Shown piece by piece: positions 45,071-53,995 of a stretch of 64,000 nucleotides of DNA; the stretch's first letter is position 1, and each line of letters begins with the position of its first letter. This DNA is from Bradyrhizobium sp. U87765 SZCCT0048 (GTDB taxonomy: Bacteria; Pseudomonadota; Alphaproteobacteria; Rhizobiales; Xanthobacteraceae), in the NCBI RefSeq assembly GCF_018131225.1, contig NZ_JAFCMM010000003.1, positions 508,001 through 572,000 on the forward strand, in the 5' to 3' direction. The notes beneath the pieces were generated by a model. It was not told the DNA's origin, ran no database searches, and worked only from the letters and a program-made list of their open reading frames with translations. The translations under genes were made by a program, and so were the position numbers.

Positions 45071-45847
45071 ATGTTCGACACCATCATCCTGCTCACCGGC
45101 CTGCCCCAGCAGCAGGTGGCGCTCGCGGCGCTGCTGCGCGAGCACAACCCGCATGTCGACATCCACGGCGCCGTGAGCCTCGACGACCTCCTGGCGATCG
45201 CCCCGGCGACGCTGCGCCGTGCCCGCCTGGTCGCCTTCACCACCGGGGTCATCGTGCCGCCGCAGGTGCTGAACGCGATTGGATATGGCGCCTACAACTT
45301 CCATCCGGGCTCACCGGCCTATCCCGGCTGGGCGCCGGCGCACTTCGCGCTCGCCGATCGCGCCACGACCTTCGGCGCCACCGCCCATGTCATGGAAGCG
45401 CGGGTCGACTGCGGCGCCATCATCGGCGTGGAGACGTTCGCCATTCCCGACGGCATCGCCGTCGCCGAACTTGAGAAGACCGCGTTCGTTCGTCTCGCCT
45501 ATCTGTTCTGGCGGATGTCGAAGGAGCTCGCCACCCATCCGGCGCTGCTGCCGCCGCTGCCGATCGCCTGGAGCGCGTCCAAGAGCACCAAGGACAGCTA
45601 CCGTGCAGCCTGCGCCATCCCGGCCGATATCTCCGCCGAGGAGCTGGCGCTGCGCGTTCGCGCCTTCCGGGACGACTTTCGCGGCGTACCGCTGACGATC
45701 ACCCTGCACGGCCTGCGCTTTGAACTCGCCGCCGATCCCGCAGCGCCGATGCCGCAGGCCTGCGCCGTGACCGAGCGTCCAGCCGCCGCGATCGTCACCG
45801 CACCGCCGACCGCCCCGGAGGCGCCGGCCTGCGCGACGTCGGCGTAA
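45071..45847 (+). CDS. formyltransferase-family protein
   Basis: The ATG at 45071 gives 258 residues. The hallmark YNFHPGSPAYPGWAPAHFAL near 76-95 includes the catalytic Asn and His, and the VDCGAIIGVE segment near 117 contributes the Asp of the triad. The N-terminus resembles the tetrahydrofolate-binding half of methionyl-tRNA formyltransferase. The C-terminal tRNA-binding domain is absent. With its sugar-related neighbours it is more likely a sugar N-formyltransferase than an Fmt paralogue. The Ala/Pro-rich tail is probably disordered. Confidence 0.83.
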   Translation: MFDTIILLTGLPQQQVALAALLREHNPHVDIHGAVSLDDLLAIAPATLRRARLVAFTTGVIVPPQVLNAIGYGAYNFHPGSPAYPGWAPAHFALADRATTFGATAHVMEARVDCGAIIGVETFAIPDGIAVAELEKTAFVRLAYLFWRMSKELATHPALLPPLPIAWSASKSTKDSYRAACAIPADISAEELALRVRAFRDDFRGVPLTITLHGLRFELAADPAAPMPQACAVTERPAAAIVTAPPTAPEAPACATSA

Positions 45848-45850
45848 ACC

Positions 45851-47473
45851 TCAAGCCGGCACCGCGGCGCGCCCCAGGCTGAATTCCCGCCCTGGGATCG
45901 AGGCGAGCAGCGCCCTTGTATAAGCATGGTGCGGGTGGCCGAACACCCGCGCCACCGGCCCGCTCTCCACCACCTCGCCGTCCTTCATCACCGCGACGAG
46001 ATCGCAGATCTGCGCCGCGACGCGCAGGTCGTGGGTGATGAACACCATCGAGAGGCCGAGCCGTGCCCGCAGGTCCGCGAGCAGCGTCAGCACCTGCGCC
46101 TGTACCGAGACGTCGAGCGCAGACACCGGCTCATCCGCCACCAGCACCTTGGGCCGGAGCGCGAGCGCGCGCGCAAGGCCGATGCGCTGGCGCTGGCCGC
46201 CGGAGAATTCGTGCGGATGACGATCGACGGCGGCGGGATCAAGCCCGATCAGGCCGAACAGCTCGCGCGCCAGGGCGAACGCCTCCGCGCGCGGCATGCC
46301 ATGCACGATCGGTCCCTGCGCCACCAGCTCGCCGGCGGTGCGCCGCGGGTTGAGCGAGGCGAACGGGTCCTGGAACACCATCTGGATGTTGCGGCTCTCC
46401 CCACGCATCGCCGCGCGGTCGAGACAGGCGAGATCCTTGCCGTCGAGCACGATGGCGCCGCCGTCAGGATCGATCAGCCGCAGCAGGCAGCGCGCCAGCG
46501 TCGACTTGCCCGAACCGGACTCGCCGACGATGCCGAGGGTGGCACCACGGGGCAGCGCCAGCGACACGTCCTTTACCGCATGGGTGACACGGGCGCCGCG
46601 GCCGAAAAAGCCGCCGGTGCGATAGGTCTTCGACACATGATCGATGGCAAGGATCGCGTCCTCCGCCAGCTTGCGCGGCGGCGGCGCGGTGAGGCGCGGC
46701 ACCGCGGCGATCAACTGGCGCGTATAGGGATGCTGCGGCCTCTCGAGCACCTCATCGGCCGCGCCCTGCTCGGCGATGCGCCCCTGCTGCATCACCACGA
46801 CGCGGTCGGCGATCTCGGCGACAACCCCGAAATCGTGGGTGATGAACAGCACCGCCGTGCCCTTGCGCCGCTGCAGATCCCGGATCAGCTCCAGGATCTG
46901 CGCTTGCGTGGTGACGTCGAGCGCGGTGGTCGGCTCATCGGCGATCAGCAGCCGGGGATCGAGCGCCAGCGCCATGGCGATCATGGCGCGCTGGCGCTGG
47001 CCGCCGGACAGCTCGTGCGGATAGGCTTTGGCGGCCCGCGCCGGGTCCGGGATGCGGACCTCTTCCAGCAACTCCAGCACCCGGGCGCGAATCGCCGCCC
47101 GCGACAGGCCGGTGTGGATGGAGAACATCTCGCCGATCTGGTCGCCGATGCTGCGCAGCGGATTGAGCGCGGTCATTGGCTCCTGGAAGATCATGGCGAT
47201 GCCGGCGCCGCGCACCTTGCGCATCGCCGCCTCGTCGAGCGCGGCGAGATCGCGCCCTTCGAACAGCACCTTGCCGCCGGTGATCGCAACACCGCCGGGC
47301 AGGAGGCGCATCACCGCATTCGCCGTCATCGACTTGCCCGAGGCGGATTCGCCGACGACACAGACGATCTCGCCAGCGTTGACGGCGAACGACACGTCGT
47401 CGATGGCGAACGGACGATCGGCGCCGCGCGGCAGGCTGACGCTGAGATGATCGAGGGTCAGGATCGCAGTCAT
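45851..47473 (-). CDS. fused dipeptide-type ABC transporter ATPase (two domains)
   Basis: The 540-residue protein holds two complete ATPase domains. Each has a Walker A (GESASGKSM near 38; GESGSGKST near 315), an ABC signature (LSGGQRQR near 160; FSGGQRQR near 425) and a Walker B (LLIADEPT; VLVADEPV). C-terminal regions match oligopeptide ATPases. DppD and DppF homologues are fused here into one chain, a common variant. It is the last gene of the operon, 7 bp after the DppC-like gene. Confidence 0.95.
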   Translation of the reverse strand: MTAILTLDHLSVSLPRGADRPFAIDDVSFAVNAGEIVCVVGESASGKSMTANAVMRLLPGGVAITGGKVLFEGRDLAALDEAAMRKVRGAGIAMIFQEPMTALNPLRSIGDQIGEMFSIHTGLSRAAIRARVLELLEEVRIPDPARAAKAYPHELSGGQRQRAMIAMALALDPRLLIADEPTTALDVTTQAQILELIRDLQRRKGTAVLFITHDFGVVAEIADRVVVMQQGRIAEQGAADEVLERPQHPYTRQLIAAVPRLTAPPPRKLAEDAILAIDHVSKTYRTGGFFGRGARVTHAVKDVSLALPRGATLGIVGESGSGKSTLARCLLRLIDPDGGAIVLDGKDLACLDRAAMRGESRNIQMVFQDPFASLNPRRTAGELVAQGPIVHGMPRAEAFALARELFGLIGLDPAAVDRHPHEFSGGQRQRIGLARALALRPKVLVADEPVSALDVSVQAQVLTLLADLRARLGLSMVFITHDLRVAAQICDLVAVMKDGEVVESGPVARVFGHPHHAYTRALLASIPGREFSLGRAAVPA

Positions 47474-47480
47474 CGGTCCG

Positions 47481-48314
47481 TCAGCCCCGGCCTTTGAGTC
47501 GTGGATTGAAGGCGTCGTTGAGGCCCTGGCCGACCAGCGACACCGCCAGCACCGTCACCAGGATGGCGACGCCGGGAATCGCGGCGACATACCACTGCAC
47601 GCGCAGCACGTCGCGACCGAGGCCGATCAGGTTGCCCCACGACGCCACATTGGGATCGGACAGCTTGAGGAACGCCAGCGCGCTCTCCAGCAGGATCGAG
47701 ACCGCCATCACGACGCTGGCATAGACGACGATCGGCGGCAGCGCATTGGGCAGGATCTCGCGGAAGATCAGCCCGACGTCGCGCACGCCGAGCGTCTTCG
47801 CCGCCTGGACGAATTCGCGGTTGCGCAATGACAGGAACTCGGCGCGCGTCAGCCGCGCCGGGGCCGGCCACGACACCATGCCGATGGCGATGGTGACCGT
47901 GGTGAGTTTGGAGCCGAACACCGCCACCAGCACCAGCAGGAAGATGAAGTTGGGCAGCGTCTGGAAGGCCTCGGTGATGCGCATCAGCACGGTGTCGACC
48001 CGGCCGCCATAAAACCCGGCGATGGCACCGATCACGACACCGATGGCGACCGCGACCAGGGTCGCGACCAGGCCGATGAGCAGCGAGATGCGCGCGCCAT
48101 AGAAGATCTGCGCAGCGATGTCGCGGCCGGAGTTATCGGTGCCGAGCCAGAACCGCGGATTCTCGAACGGCCACACCAGCGGCCGGCCGGCCAGCGACAG
48201 CGGATCACGCGGGAACAGGATGCCCGCGCTCAGCGCCATGACGACGACGACGAGCAGCAGCAACAGGCCGATCACCGCCGGCGGGCTGCGGAAATAATGA
48301 CGCAGTGCCTGCAT
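47481..48314 (-). CDS. dipeptide-type ABC transporter permease (DppC-like)
   Basis: The ATG at 48314 follows the stop of the DppB-like gene by two bases and gives 277 residues. It has six hydrophobic segments and the FWLGTDNSGRDIAAQIFYGARISL start typical of DppC. The EAA loop is present (EFVQAAKTLGVRDVGLIFREILPNALPPI). An upstream open frame reading into the preceding gene is not conserved. Confidence 0.95.
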   Translation of the reverse strand: MQALRHYFRSPPAVIGLLLLLVVVVMALSAGILFPRDPLSLAGRPLVWPFENPRFWLGTDNSGRDIAAQIFYGARISLLIGLVATLVAVAIGVVIGAIAGFYGGRVDTVLMRITEAFQTLPNFIFLLVLVAVFGSKLTTVTIAIGMVSWPAPARLTRAEFLSLRNREFVQAAKTLGVRDVGLIFREILPNALPPIVVYASVVMAVSILLESALAFLKLSDPNVASWGNLIGLGRDVLRVQWYVAAIPGVAILVTVLAVSLVGQGLNDAFNPRLKGRG

Positions 48315-48316
48315 GG

Positions 48317-49294
48317 TCACACCCCCGAGGTGATGCGCGGATCGAGCCGCGCATAGAGCAGGTCGACCAGGAAGTTCACCGCGATCACCAGCAGAGCCGA
48401 GATGAAGACGATGCCGAGCAGGGTGTTGAGATCGCGCTGGATCACCGATTCGTAGGCGAGCCGGCCGAGCCCGGGCAGCGAGAACACGCTTTCCACGACC
48501 ACCGAGCCGCCGAGCATGGTGCCGGCCTGCAGGCCGATCAGCGTCACCATCGGCAGCAGCGCGTTGCGCAGCACATGGCGCGAGATCACCCGCGTCTCGT
48601 CCAGCCCCTTGGCGCGGGCGGTGCGCACGAAATCGAGGTTCAGCACCTCCAGCATCGAGGCGCGCATGATGCGGAGGTAGATGGCGAGGAAGATGAAGCC
48701 GAGCGTCAGCGTCGGCAACAGCAGGTGGCGGGCGATGTCGAGCGTGCGCCAGAGGCCGGTCCGCACCATGGTGATGTCCTCGAACCCGCCTGGCGGCAGC
48801 CACTGCAGATAGATCGAGAACACCACGATAATCATCAGCCCCAGCCAGAATGACGGCGTGGCGTAGAAGATCAGCCCGAGCGTCGAGATCAGGGTATCCG
48901 GCCACTTGTTGACCGAGCGGGCGGCAACGACGCCGAGCACGAGGCCGGCGAAGAACGCCAGCGACAGCGACGCCCCCATGAGGAGCAGCGTGACCGGCAG
49001 CCGCTCGACGATCACCGTCGACACCGGCTTGCCGTAGATCGAGGAGAAGCCGAGATCGAACCGCACCAGCCGCCACAGATAGTCGAGCAGGCGCGCCGGG
49101 ATCGACAGATCGAGACCATAGAAATGGCGGAGCTCGCGCGCGGTGGCAGCGTCGCCGCCGCCCATCTGGGCCATCATCGCGTCGACGGTGTCGCCGGGCG
49201 CGAACTGCAGCAGCAGGAAGATCCCGATCAGGATCAGGAACACGGTCGGGATCGAGGCGGCGAGCCGCCGCCCCGCGAGGGTCAGGATGCGCAT
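48317..49294 (-). CDS. dipeptide-type ABC transporter permease (DppB-like)
   Basis: The 325-residue protein has six hydrophobic segments, the N-terminal RRLAASIPTVFLILIGIFLLLQFAPGD typical of DppB, and the EAA loop (LDFVRTARAKGLDETRVISRHVLRNALLPMV). It pairs with the DppC-like permease to form the membrane channel. It lies 24 bp after the substrate-binding protein gene. Confidence 0.95.
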   Translation of the reverse strand: MRILTLAGRRLAASIPTVFLILIGIFLLLQFAPGDTVDAMMAQMGGGDAATARELRHFYGLDLSIPARLLDYLWRLVRFDLGFSSIYGKPVSTVIVERLPVTLLLMGASLSLAFFAGLVLGVVAARSVNKWPDTLISTLGLIFYATPSFWLGLMIIVVFSIYLQWLPPGGFEDITMVRTGLWRTLDIARHLLLPTLTLGFIFLAIYLRIMRASMLEVLNLDFVRTARAKGLDETRVISRHVLRNALLPMVTLIGLQAGTMLGGSVVVESVFSLPGLGRLAYESVIQRDLNTLLGIVFISALLVIAVNFLVDLLYARLDPRITSGV

Positions 49295-49318
49295 GGCGTC
49301 AGGTTAACGGATCGGCCG

Positions 49319-50935
49319 TCACTCCGCGAGCCACAGATCGTGCCAGGTCGAGGAGCCCCAGCGCGGCGTGTTGGAGTGATTGCGCGCCTTGGTCGAGATC
49401 ACGCTGAGGAACAACTGCTCGATCGGCGTCCAGATCGGCAGCTCGGCATTGGCGCGGCGGACGAAGTCGCCATACAGCGCCTTGCGCTTGTCGACATCGA
49501 CCTCGGTCGCGGCATCGTCGATGATCTTGTCGATCACCGGATCGGTCCAGCCCCACTGGTTGGTCCACGGCGCGCCCTTGGGCTGGCCGGAGCGGTACCA
49601 CACCGTGGTCGAGACCGCCGGATCGTTGCGGTACTGATGCCAGCCGGACGCCAGATCGAAAGCGTGATCGTCATAGACCTGCTTGAGGAAGCCACCGCCG
49701 TCGTTGCGCACGATCTCGACCTTGATGCCGACCTCCGACAGCGACTGCTGGATGAAGGTGGCGAACAGCGAGATGTCCTCGCCCCACGGCGCAGGCAGGA
49801 GCCGCAGCGAGAAGCGTTCGCCGCCGGCGCCGGCCTTGAAGCCGGCCTCGTCCAGCAGCTTGATCGCGCGCGCCTTGTCGTAGGGATACTGCGGGCCGTT
49901 GTCTGCGGGGAAGAAGTCCTTCGACACCGACGGGATCGGGCCGACGCCGAGCTTGGCGAAGTCGCCAAGGAAGTTCTCGATGAAGAACGGGATGTTGATG
50001 GCGTGGGCGATGGCCTGGCGCACGCGCAGGTCGGCGAGCTCCTTGCGGCGGAAATTGAACTCGATGGTGTTGGTGCGCGGGTTGCCCTCGTTGCCCTTGG
50101 TCGAGACGATGAAGCGCTTGTCCTTGCCGAGACGGCTGAGATCCGAGATCGTCAGGCTGGAGAACGGGCTGTAGTGCAGCTGGCCGGCCTCGAGCTGGGC
50201 CGCGGCGGCCGAGCGGTCGGTGATCACGCGCCAGATGATACGATCGAGATAGGGCCCCTCGCCGCGCCAGTAGTTGGGATTGCGTTCGGCGATGATGTGC
50301 TGGCCGCGCTCGTACTGCACGAACTTGAAGGGGCCAGTGCCGACCGGGGCGAGGTTCACCGGGTTGGCGCGGATGTCGCCGCTCTCGTAGAGGTGCTTCG
50401 CCGAGATGTAGCCGAGGTCCGGCAGCGCCCGCAGCAGCAGGTTGAGCGGCATCGGCCGCTCGTAGCGGAAGATCGCGGTGTGCGGATCGGGCGTGTCGAC
50501 GGCGGTCAGGAACAGCTGAAGTGTCGAGCCATAGTTGAGGATCTTCTTCCACATCTCCAGCGCGGTGAAGGCGACGTCGGCGGACGTGAACGGCTTGCCG
50601 TCGTGCCAGGTAACGCCCTTGCGCAGCTTGAAGGTGATGGTCTTGCCGTCCTTCGACGATTCCCAGCTCTCCGCCAGCACACCGACAGTGTGACCATTGG
50701 CGTCGAGATCGACCAGCGATTCCTGGATCTTGCCGCCGATGATGTAGACGCCGGTGGAGGCCTGCAGGCTGGGGTTCAGCTGCCGCTGCTCAGCATTGTA
50801 GTGCACGGTGAACACGCCGCCCTTGCGTGGCGTCTCCTGCGCGAACGCGCGCCACGGAAACGCGACATTGGCGGCGATCGCGGCCGACGTCATCAGCGCG
50901 GCGCGGCGGGTCAGTTCAAAACGGTCGGAACTCAT
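49319..50935 (-). CDS. ABC transporter substrate-binding protein, family 5
   Basis: The 538-residue protein has a Tat-type leader (TRRAALMTSAAIAANVAFPWRAFAQE, twin Arg near residue 10), cleaved after about residue 33. The family-5 extracellular solute-binding domain follows (LAESWESSKDGKTITFKLRKGVTWHDGKPFTSADV). It is first in a four-gene operon with DppB-like, DppC-like and the fused ATPase. Substrates of this family include di- and oligopeptides, nickel and opines; the substrate cannot be told here. Confidence 0.94.
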   Translation of the reverse strand: MSSDRFELTRRAALMTSAAIAANVAFPWRAFAQETPRKGGVFTVHYNAEQRQLNPSLQASTGVYIIGGKIQESLVDLDANGHTVGVLAESWESSKDGKTITFKLRKGVTWHDGKPFTSADVAFTALEMWKKILNYGSTLQLFLTAVDTPDPHTAIFRYERPMPLNLLLRALPDLGYISAKHLYESGDIRANPVNLAPVGTGPFKFVQYERGQHIIAERNPNYWRGEGPYLDRIIWRVITDRSAAAAQLEAGQLHYSPFSSLTISDLSRLGKDKRFIVSTKGNEGNPRTNTIEFNFRRKELADLRVRQAIAHAINIPFFIENFLGDFAKLGVGPIPSVSKDFFPADNGPQYPYDKARAIKLLDEAGFKAGAGGERFSLRLLPAPWGEDISLFATFIQQSLSEVGIKVEIVRNDGGGFLKQVYDDHAFDLASGWHQYRNDPAVSTTVWYRSGQPKGAPWTNQWGWTDPVIDKIIDDAATEVDVDKRKALYGDFVRRANAELPIWTPIEQLFLSVISTKARNHSNTPRWGSSTWHDLWLAE

Positions 50936-50976
50936 TGTTGTCCTCTGCTGACGGGACGTCGGGCGCGACGCGCCGC

Positions 50977-51822
50977 TTACGCCTTGACGAAATGAAGAAT
51001 GGCGCCATTCGCGGCGGACGCCGGCACGCTGACGCCGTCACCATGGACGACCGCACCGGGGATGGCGCGGGCCTTGGCGAGATCATCGGTCGCGATGACG
51101 ATAGCGACGGCGCCGCCGGCCGGCGCGCCCTGGCGCACGCCATCGGGATAGCGCTGCGCGAATGCCGTGGCGTCATAGAACAGGAAATCGGCCCGACTGC
51201 CGCCGGAGGCGACACGCACGCCGTCGGCGGTTTCGGTCGCACTCTGGTCGATCAAGCGACCGAGCTGCGCGGCGGCGTCCTGCGGCTTGCCGGTCAGCAC
51301 CTCCACCCGCACCAGCCCCCTGGCGCCGTTGGCATGAGTCTTCAATTCCGGAATCCACACCGCCTCGGGGGTGAGATGCTGGCAGGCGAAGATGCGCACG
51401 CCGCCGGGCGCCGTATCGGCCGGCCAGCGGAAGATGTTGAACCTGGCCTCGCTCTTGCCGCCGTTCGGCAGATCCACCGGCCGGCCGAAATGCACCGGGC
51501 CGTCGGCGGCGATGCCGCGGGCCTGAACTTCGGCGACGCCGGCCGCCGCATCGTCGGTGGTGAAGGCAGTCCGTTCGATGCCTTCGCCCGCTTTCAGAAA
51601 CTGCAGCGTGGCCTGGTTGTGCGGCGTCTCGTTGAGAATGCCGAGCAGCTCGAGATAGTCGTCACCGAACACGATGGTGTAGTTGCCCGAACCAAGATGA
51701 GCCGAATGCGTGCCGCGCGGCGACACCGTGAAGCCGAGCTTCTTCCACGCCGCACCGGCGGCATCGAGGTCGCGAACGGCCACGACCACGTGGTCGAGCC
51801 CGATGAGGTGTTTGAGCGGCAT
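50977..51822 (-). CDS. VOC-superfamily (glyoxalase-like) protein
   Basis: The ATG at 51822 (after GGAAGGA) gives 281 residues. The N-terminal LIGLDHVVVAVRDLDAAGAAWKKLGF is a typical VOC beta-alpha-beta start, and GDDYLELLGIL supplies a likely metal-ligand Glu near 70. A second module starts near 175 with RIFACQHLTPEAVW. This matches the two-module glyoxalase-like domain family. It is 41 bp upstream of the ABC substrate-binding gene on the same strand. The substrate is unknown. Confidence 0.88.
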   Translation of the reverse strand: MPLKHLIGLDHVVVAVRDLDAAGAAWKKLGFTVSPRGTHSAHLGSGNYTIVFGDDYLELLGILNETPHNQATLQFLKAGEGIERTAFTTDDAAAGVAEVQARGIAADGPVHFGRPVDLPNGGKSEARFNIFRWPADTAPGGVRIFACQHLTPEAVWIPELKTHANGARGLVRVEVLTGKPQDAAAQLGRLIDQSATETADGVRVASGGSRADFLFYDATAFAQRYPDGVRQGAPAGGAVAIVIATDDLAKARAIPGAVVHGDGVSVPASAANGAILHFVKA

Positions 51823-52052
51823 GCGTCGTCCTTCCAAAATCCTGTCGCGCGTCCGGTGGAGATGGGCCCGCCTCCGAAGCGCCGGGGGCGGCGCGCGGTT
51901 CCCCAACCTTGGATATTTTTACTCCGCAAAACAAGATATGCCCGGCCGATAAGTTAACCGTTCTATCAGTTGCCGCGCCACTGGCATTTTCTTCTATGTC
52001 GTCGCTGATCGCCCTCATTGAGGTGTGTACCGCGGAATGTTAGATCGCGCCT

Positions 52053-53498
52053 ATGGATCAGACTTCAGCGCACCATCATGATGCCGCGGTCGCCCGCGAT
52101 CTCGCCTGTCTCGGCCTGCCGCCAGACAACTGGCCTGCGGCCGCGACGGGACCGGACGGCACGCCGGTACTGGACGTGCTGATCGTCGGCGCCGGCATGA
52201 ACGGCATCGCCGCCGCCGGCAGCCTGCTGTTTCGCGGCGTGCGCAACATCGCGGTGATCGACCGCGCCGATCCCGGCCGCGAAGGCCCGTGGCTGACCTA
52301 CGCCCGCATGGGCACGCTGCGCTCGCCCAAGACGCTGCCGGGACCTGCGCTCGGCATCCCGTCGCTGACCTACCGCGCCTGGCACGAGGCGCGCTTCGGC
52401 ACCGCCGACTGGGAGCGTCTCTACAAGATCCCGAACGAGCTGTGGGCCGCCTATCTCACCTGGCTGCAGCGCGTGCTGTCGCTGCCGGTCCGCCATCGCA
52501 CATCTCTTGTGGCGCTGACGCCAGCGGGACGCCATCTGCGCGCCCGGCTCGACGCCGCAGGTGAGGCGCAGGAACTGATCGCGCGGCGTGTGATCCTCGC
52601 GACCGGCCGCGGCGGCACCGGCGGTGACGCCTGGCCGGCGTTCGTCGACCGCGACCTGGCGCCTCAATTCGCCGCCCACACCAATGACCCCATCGATTTC
52701 GAGCGGCTGCGCGGCAAATCCATCGCCATCATCGGCGGCGGCGCGTCGGGCTGGGACAATGCCGCCACCGCGCTCGAACAAGGCGCGGCCCGCGTCGACA
52801 TGTATGTCCGCCGCAAGGTGCTGCCCCAGGTCAACAAGGGCCGCGGCACGGCTTTCCCGGGCTTCCTGCAGGGCTGGTCGGCGCTGCCCGACGCCGAGCG
52901 CTGGCGCTACATGGCCTACTTCAACGACGTGCAGTCGCCGGTGCCGCATGAGACCGTGCATCGCACGCTGGCGCAGCCGGACTTCCACATCCATCTCGGC
53001 TGTCCCGTGCGTGCGGTCGCGCGCGACGGCGATGGCGTCGCGGTGACGCTCGCCGGCGAGGCCGCGCCGCGGCGGCACGACTTCGCCATCGTCGCGACCG
53101 GCTTCAACGTCGATACGCGGGCGATCCCCGAGCTCGCGGCCTTCGCCGGAGACATCGCCACCTGGGGTGATCGTTACGCGCCGCCGGCGGAGCTCGCGCG
53201 CGACGACCTCGCCCGCTTTCCCTATCTCGGTGCCGGCTTCGAGCTGACCGAGCGCGTCGCCGGCTGCAACCCGGCACTCGCGCATATCCATCTCGTCAAT
53301 CATGGCGCGACGCTGAGCCACACCGCGATCGCCAGCGACATTCCCGGCGTCAACATCGCCGCCGAACGCGTCTCCGGCGCGATCAGCGCGTCGTTGTTCT
53401 GCGAAGACGCCGAAGCGATTCGCCGGCGCGTCGAGGCGTTCGACGAGCCGGAGCTCCAGGGCACGCCGTTCTACATGCCGCCGGACGAGCGCGACTAG
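52053..53498 (+). CDS. FAD/NAD(P)-binding flavoprotein monooxygenase-like
   Basis: The 481-residue protein carries the FAD motif LIVGAGMNGIAAAGSL near residue 44, a second nucleotide motif AIIGGGASGWDNAATAL near 228, and a conserved ATGFNVDTR near 350. This is the two-dinucleotide layout of flavin-containing and Baeyer-Villiger-type monooxygenases, without a fully canonical FxGxxxHxxxY/F. It is divergent from the VOC/ABC operon across 230 bp and may act with it on the same compound. Confidence 0.87.
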   Translation: MDQTSAHHHDAAVARDLACLGLPPDNWPAAATGPDGTPVLDVLIVGAGMNGIAAAGSLLFRGVRNIAVIDRADPGREGPWLTYARMGTLRSPKTLPGPALGIPSLTYRAWHEARFGTADWERLYKIPNELWAAYLTWLQRVLSLPVRHRTSLVALTPAGRHLRARLDAAGEAQELIARRVILATGRGGTGGDAWPAFVDRDLAPQFAAHTNDPIDFERLRGKSIAIIGGGASGWDNAATALEQGAARVDMYVRRKVLPQVNKGRGTAFPGFLQGWSALPDAERWRYMAYFNDVQSPVPHETVHRTLAQPDFHIHLGCPVRAVARDGDGVAVTLAGEAAPRRHDFAIVATGFNVDTRAIPELAAFAGDIATWGDRYAPPAELARDDLARFPYLGAGFELTERVAGCNPALAHIHLVNHGATLSHTAIASDIPGVNIAAERVSGAISASLFCEDAEAIRRRVEAFDEPELQGTPFYMPPDERD

Positions 53499-53526
53499 TT
53501 TCAAGCCGTCGAGCAAAGTCCAGTTA

Positions 53527-53570
53527 ACCGTCACCCTTCGAGGCGCGCGAGCGCCCCTCAGGATGACGGG
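53527..53570. repeat. REP-like extragenic palindrome
   Basis: The sequence cacccttcgaggcgcgcgag followed by cgcccctcaggatgac is a palindromic element related to the one near 18800 (shared ccttcgaggc and cctcagga(t/c)gac arms). It lies between convergent genes, a usual location for REP elements. Confidence 0.65.
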
Positions 53571-53578
53571 ATACGGGG

Positions 53579-53995
53579 TCAGGCCCGCGGGTACAGCACC
53601 ATCTGGGTGCAGCGGAACAGGGCGATGGTCTTGCCGGTCGCCTCGCTCCTGACCTCGGCGTCCCACACCTGGGTGGTGCGACCGCCATGGACGAGCCGCG
53701 CCTCACAGGCAACGCCGCCCTCGAGCGCAGTGCCGAGAAAATTCGACTTCAGCTCCACCGTGGTGAAGTTGGTCGCGCCCTTTGGCAGCGAGTGCAGACA
53801 GCCATAGCCGCACGCGGTGTCCGCGAACGCCACGACGCTCCCCGCATGCAGATAGCCGTTCGGCGACAGATGCTGGCTGCGCACGTCGAACCGGCCCTTC
53901 ACGGAACCGGAGCGTACCTCGCTCCATTCGAAACCAAGCACGCCCGGAAGCTTGCCCTCCTGCCGGGCCGTCACCGTCGCCACTGCATCCGTCAT
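53579..53995 (-). CDS. PaaI-family (hotdog-fold) thioesterase
   Basis: The 138-residue protein has the hotdog motif LSPNGYLHAGSVVAFADTACGYG near 42-64, with the catalytic-region Asn-Gly and Asp typical of PaaI thioesterases. A later ELKSNFLGTALEGGVACEARLVHGGRTT strand follows. It should hydrolyse acyl-CoA, substrate unknown. It overlaps the MFS gene stop by 4 bp (ATGA), so the two are coupled. Confidence 0.93.
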   Translation of the reverse strand: MTDAVATVTARQEGKLPGVLGFEWSEVRSGSVKGRFDVRSQHLSPNGYLHAGSVVAFADTACGYGCLHSLPKGATNFTTVELKSNFLGTALEGGVACEARLVHGGRTTQVWDAEVRSEATGKTIALFRCTQMVLYPRA

